The translations under genes were made by a program, and so were the position numbers. This document shows positions 63,029 to 64,000 of a stretch of 64,000 bases of DNA, piece after piece (the first letter of the stretch is position 1; each line of letters begins with the position of its first letter). The stretch is from Roseiarcus sp963737365 (GTDB lineage: Bacteria > Pseudomonadota > Alphaproteobacteria > Rhizobiales > Beijerinckiaceae), in assembly GCA_963737365.1 (NCBI GenBank), contig CAVTSD010000005.1, forward strand, positions 186,001 through 250,000, written 5' to 3'. Under the pieces are notes generated by a model that made no database searches, was not told where the DNA came from, and worked only from the letters and a program-made list of their open reading frames with translations.

Positions 63029-63784
63029 ATGCCGGCGTTTCGCAATGAGGCAATTCCGACCGTCACCCGTGCGGAGCGAATGGCGGCTTTTACGCCTTCG
63101 TCCATTCCGCGCGGGCTTGATCTCGCCCCGCCCTCTGACCGGGAACATGCGTTCGCGAAGGCGAAGCGCCGCTCGGGGCGCGTCAGATTTTTCCGCTTTG
63201 CGATCCTAATTGGCGGCCTCGGCGCTGTCGCCGCGACGCTGGTGGTCGTCTTTTTCAACCCCTTCGCGACCAAATTGGGAGCGCTGAATTTCAACGCCCT
63301 CTCGGTGGAGGGGACCAAAATCGTCATGGAGCGACCGAAGCTTGCCGGATTTCGCAGTGACGGGCAAGCCTACCTTCTAACAGCCGAGCGGGCGCTGCAG
63401 GACGTCAAACAGCCAACTCTGGTGCAGCTCCGAAAGGTCGATGGTGAAATCGGCACGGCCGGTGGGGAGGCGACCCATTTGAGCGCGGACGGCGGTGTTT
63501 ACGATAACTTGGGCGAGCGGATGGAGCTGTCGGGAAACGTGCGGATCAAGAATGGCCGCTTCACCGTGCTATTGCGAAGCGCTAGATTCGATTTTAAGTC
63601 CGGGGTTTACGGAAGCGACGAGCGAGTCGAAGTTCAAGGCGGCGACGGCACCACGATATTTGCTGATCGCGGTTCAGCGATCAATCACGGGCAGGAGCTG
63701 ACTTTCGAAGGTCACGTCCGAACAAACATTATTCCGCAGTCAAACCAAGAGCCTGCGAGTGAAGTAAAAGGGACCAATCCATGA
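63029..63784 (+). CDS. lptC: LPS export system protein LptC
   Basis: A 251-residue bitopic protein of the LPS bridge. A cytoplasmic N-terminal part (about 1-50), a membrane helix (about 55-78, FFRFAILIGGLGAVAATLVV) and a periplasmic jellyroll (about 90-240: MERPKLAGFRSDGQAYLLTA, DNLGERMELSGNVRIKNG). Length is normal for alphaproteobacteria. AAGGA precedes the ATG at 63029; the open frame upstream is unlikely coding. It overlaps lptA by four bases. Confidence 0.88.
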   Translation: MPAFRNEAIPTVTRAERMAAFTPSSIPRGLDLAPPSDREHAFAKAKRRSGRVRFFRFAILIGGLGAVAATLVVVFFNPFATKLGALNFNALSVEGTKIVMERPKLAGFRSDGQAYLLTAERALQDVKQPTLVQLRKVDGEIGTAGGEATHLSADGGVYDNLGERMELSGNVRIKNGRFTVLLRSARFDFKSGVYGSDERVEVQGGDGTTIFADRGSAINHGQELTFEGHVRTNIIPQSNQEPASEVKGTNP

Positions 63785-64000
63785 CGTTGCCGTCTCGCTT
63801 TCCTGGATGGCTGGCGGCAATAGCAGCAGTTTTGCTGGGCTGGGGCAGCGCTCGCGCGGCCGCCGAAAAGCCATCGGCCCCAAACGATTCGGCCGCGATC
63901 TTCCCCGGGACAAGCTCAAAGGAGCCGATTTCGATCGACGCCGATAAGCTCGTTTATTACGACAAGGAACACAAGGCGGTCTATTCCGGCAATGTCGTCG
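63781..64000 (+). CDS. lptA: LPS transport periplasmic protein LptA (cut by window end)
   Basis: First 73 codons. ATG overlaps the lptC stop (ATGA). A signal peptide (about 1-27, ending SARAA) and the OstA-type opening PISIDADKLVYYDKEHKAVY, then SGNVV, identify LptA, the periplasmic LPS bridge protein. The remainder lies beyond the window. Confidence 0.9.
   Translation, partial: MTLPSRFPGWLAAIAAVLLGWGSARAAAEKPSAPNDSAAIFPGTSSKEPISIDADKLVYYDKEHKAVYSGNVV

Noticed and set aside
1..64000. tRNA, rRNA or CRISPR arrays
   Set aside because: I looked for T-loop-like GGTTCGAATCC strings, long conserved rRNA stretches and regularly spaced repeats and found none; short tandem repeats at 26030-26081 lack spacers of CRISPR size.

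Overview
The window reads as the chromosome of a G+C-rich alphaproteobacterium of the order Hyphomicrobiales. A Beijerinckiaceae/Methylocystaceae-type relative is my best guess from gene content: MbfA, an Lpt operon ending in pdxA-rsmA, intracellular PHA depolymerase, a hexulose-phosphate-synthase-like protein, an Eps-type exopolysaccharide cluster and a PEP-CTERM remnant. That placement is inference. I saw no rRNA, tRNA or CRISPR array.

Layout. Positions 1-9.4 kb hold a LuxR-type C-terminus, a cyanuric acid amidohydrolase family enzyme, the iron exporter MbfA, small membrane proteins, a type I sulfatase and its likely formylglycine-generating enzyme. A 1.5-kb IS element carrying a passenger gene has landed exactly on the stop codon of a methyltransferase. 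At 10-13 kb are cysG, mrp and a DUF971 gene. At 13-18 kb is an exopolysaccharide export cluster (outer-membrane barrel, Wza-like exporter, Wzz/EpsF-like chain-length protein, EpsG-like protein with a degenerate P-loop). At 18-23.3 kb are a dimethylglycine/sarcosine dehydrogenase, an IsdG-like monooxygenase, a DUF899 gene with a small membrane partner, and an ArsR-SRPBCC operon with two matching operators. At 23.3-26 kb is a decayed accessory stretch: an A+T-rich, frameshifted HEPN-type gene and a heavily frameshifted PEP-CTERM GDSL esterase.

At 26-35.6 kb is the outer-membrane biogenesis block lptF-lptG-lptD-pdxA-rsmA (minus strand, strong terminator, no surA), divergent from pepA-exported protein-holC. 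At 36-44 kb come a frameshifted TIR-like/TRAFs-binding gene, a frameshifted MarR gene with a membrane protein under matching operators, an HtrA protease, an XRE regulator/methyltransferase pair and xylulokinase. At 44.6 kb is a hexulose-6-phosphate-synthase-like enzyme.

The most unusual unit is 46.2-54.4 kb, a compact plus-strand operon: a class III nucleotide cyclase fused to an AAA/TPR signalling ATPase, a DUF3237 protein, an encapsulin-type shell protein, a phytoene-desaturase/hydroxysqualene-dehydroxylase-like flavoprotein and a polyprenyl diphosphate synthase. It suggests a protein nanocompartment devoted to isoprenoid chemistry. The right end holds a frameshifted tannase-family esterase, minCDE, phaZ, grxD, moaA, mobA, a TusA-like protein and lptC-lptA (lptA cut by the window edge).

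Caution: five otherwise well-preserved genes (lptD, the HEPN gene, the TIR-like gene, marR, tannase) carry single-base indels. At least lptD is normally essential, so some of these may be sequence errors rather than real gene loss.
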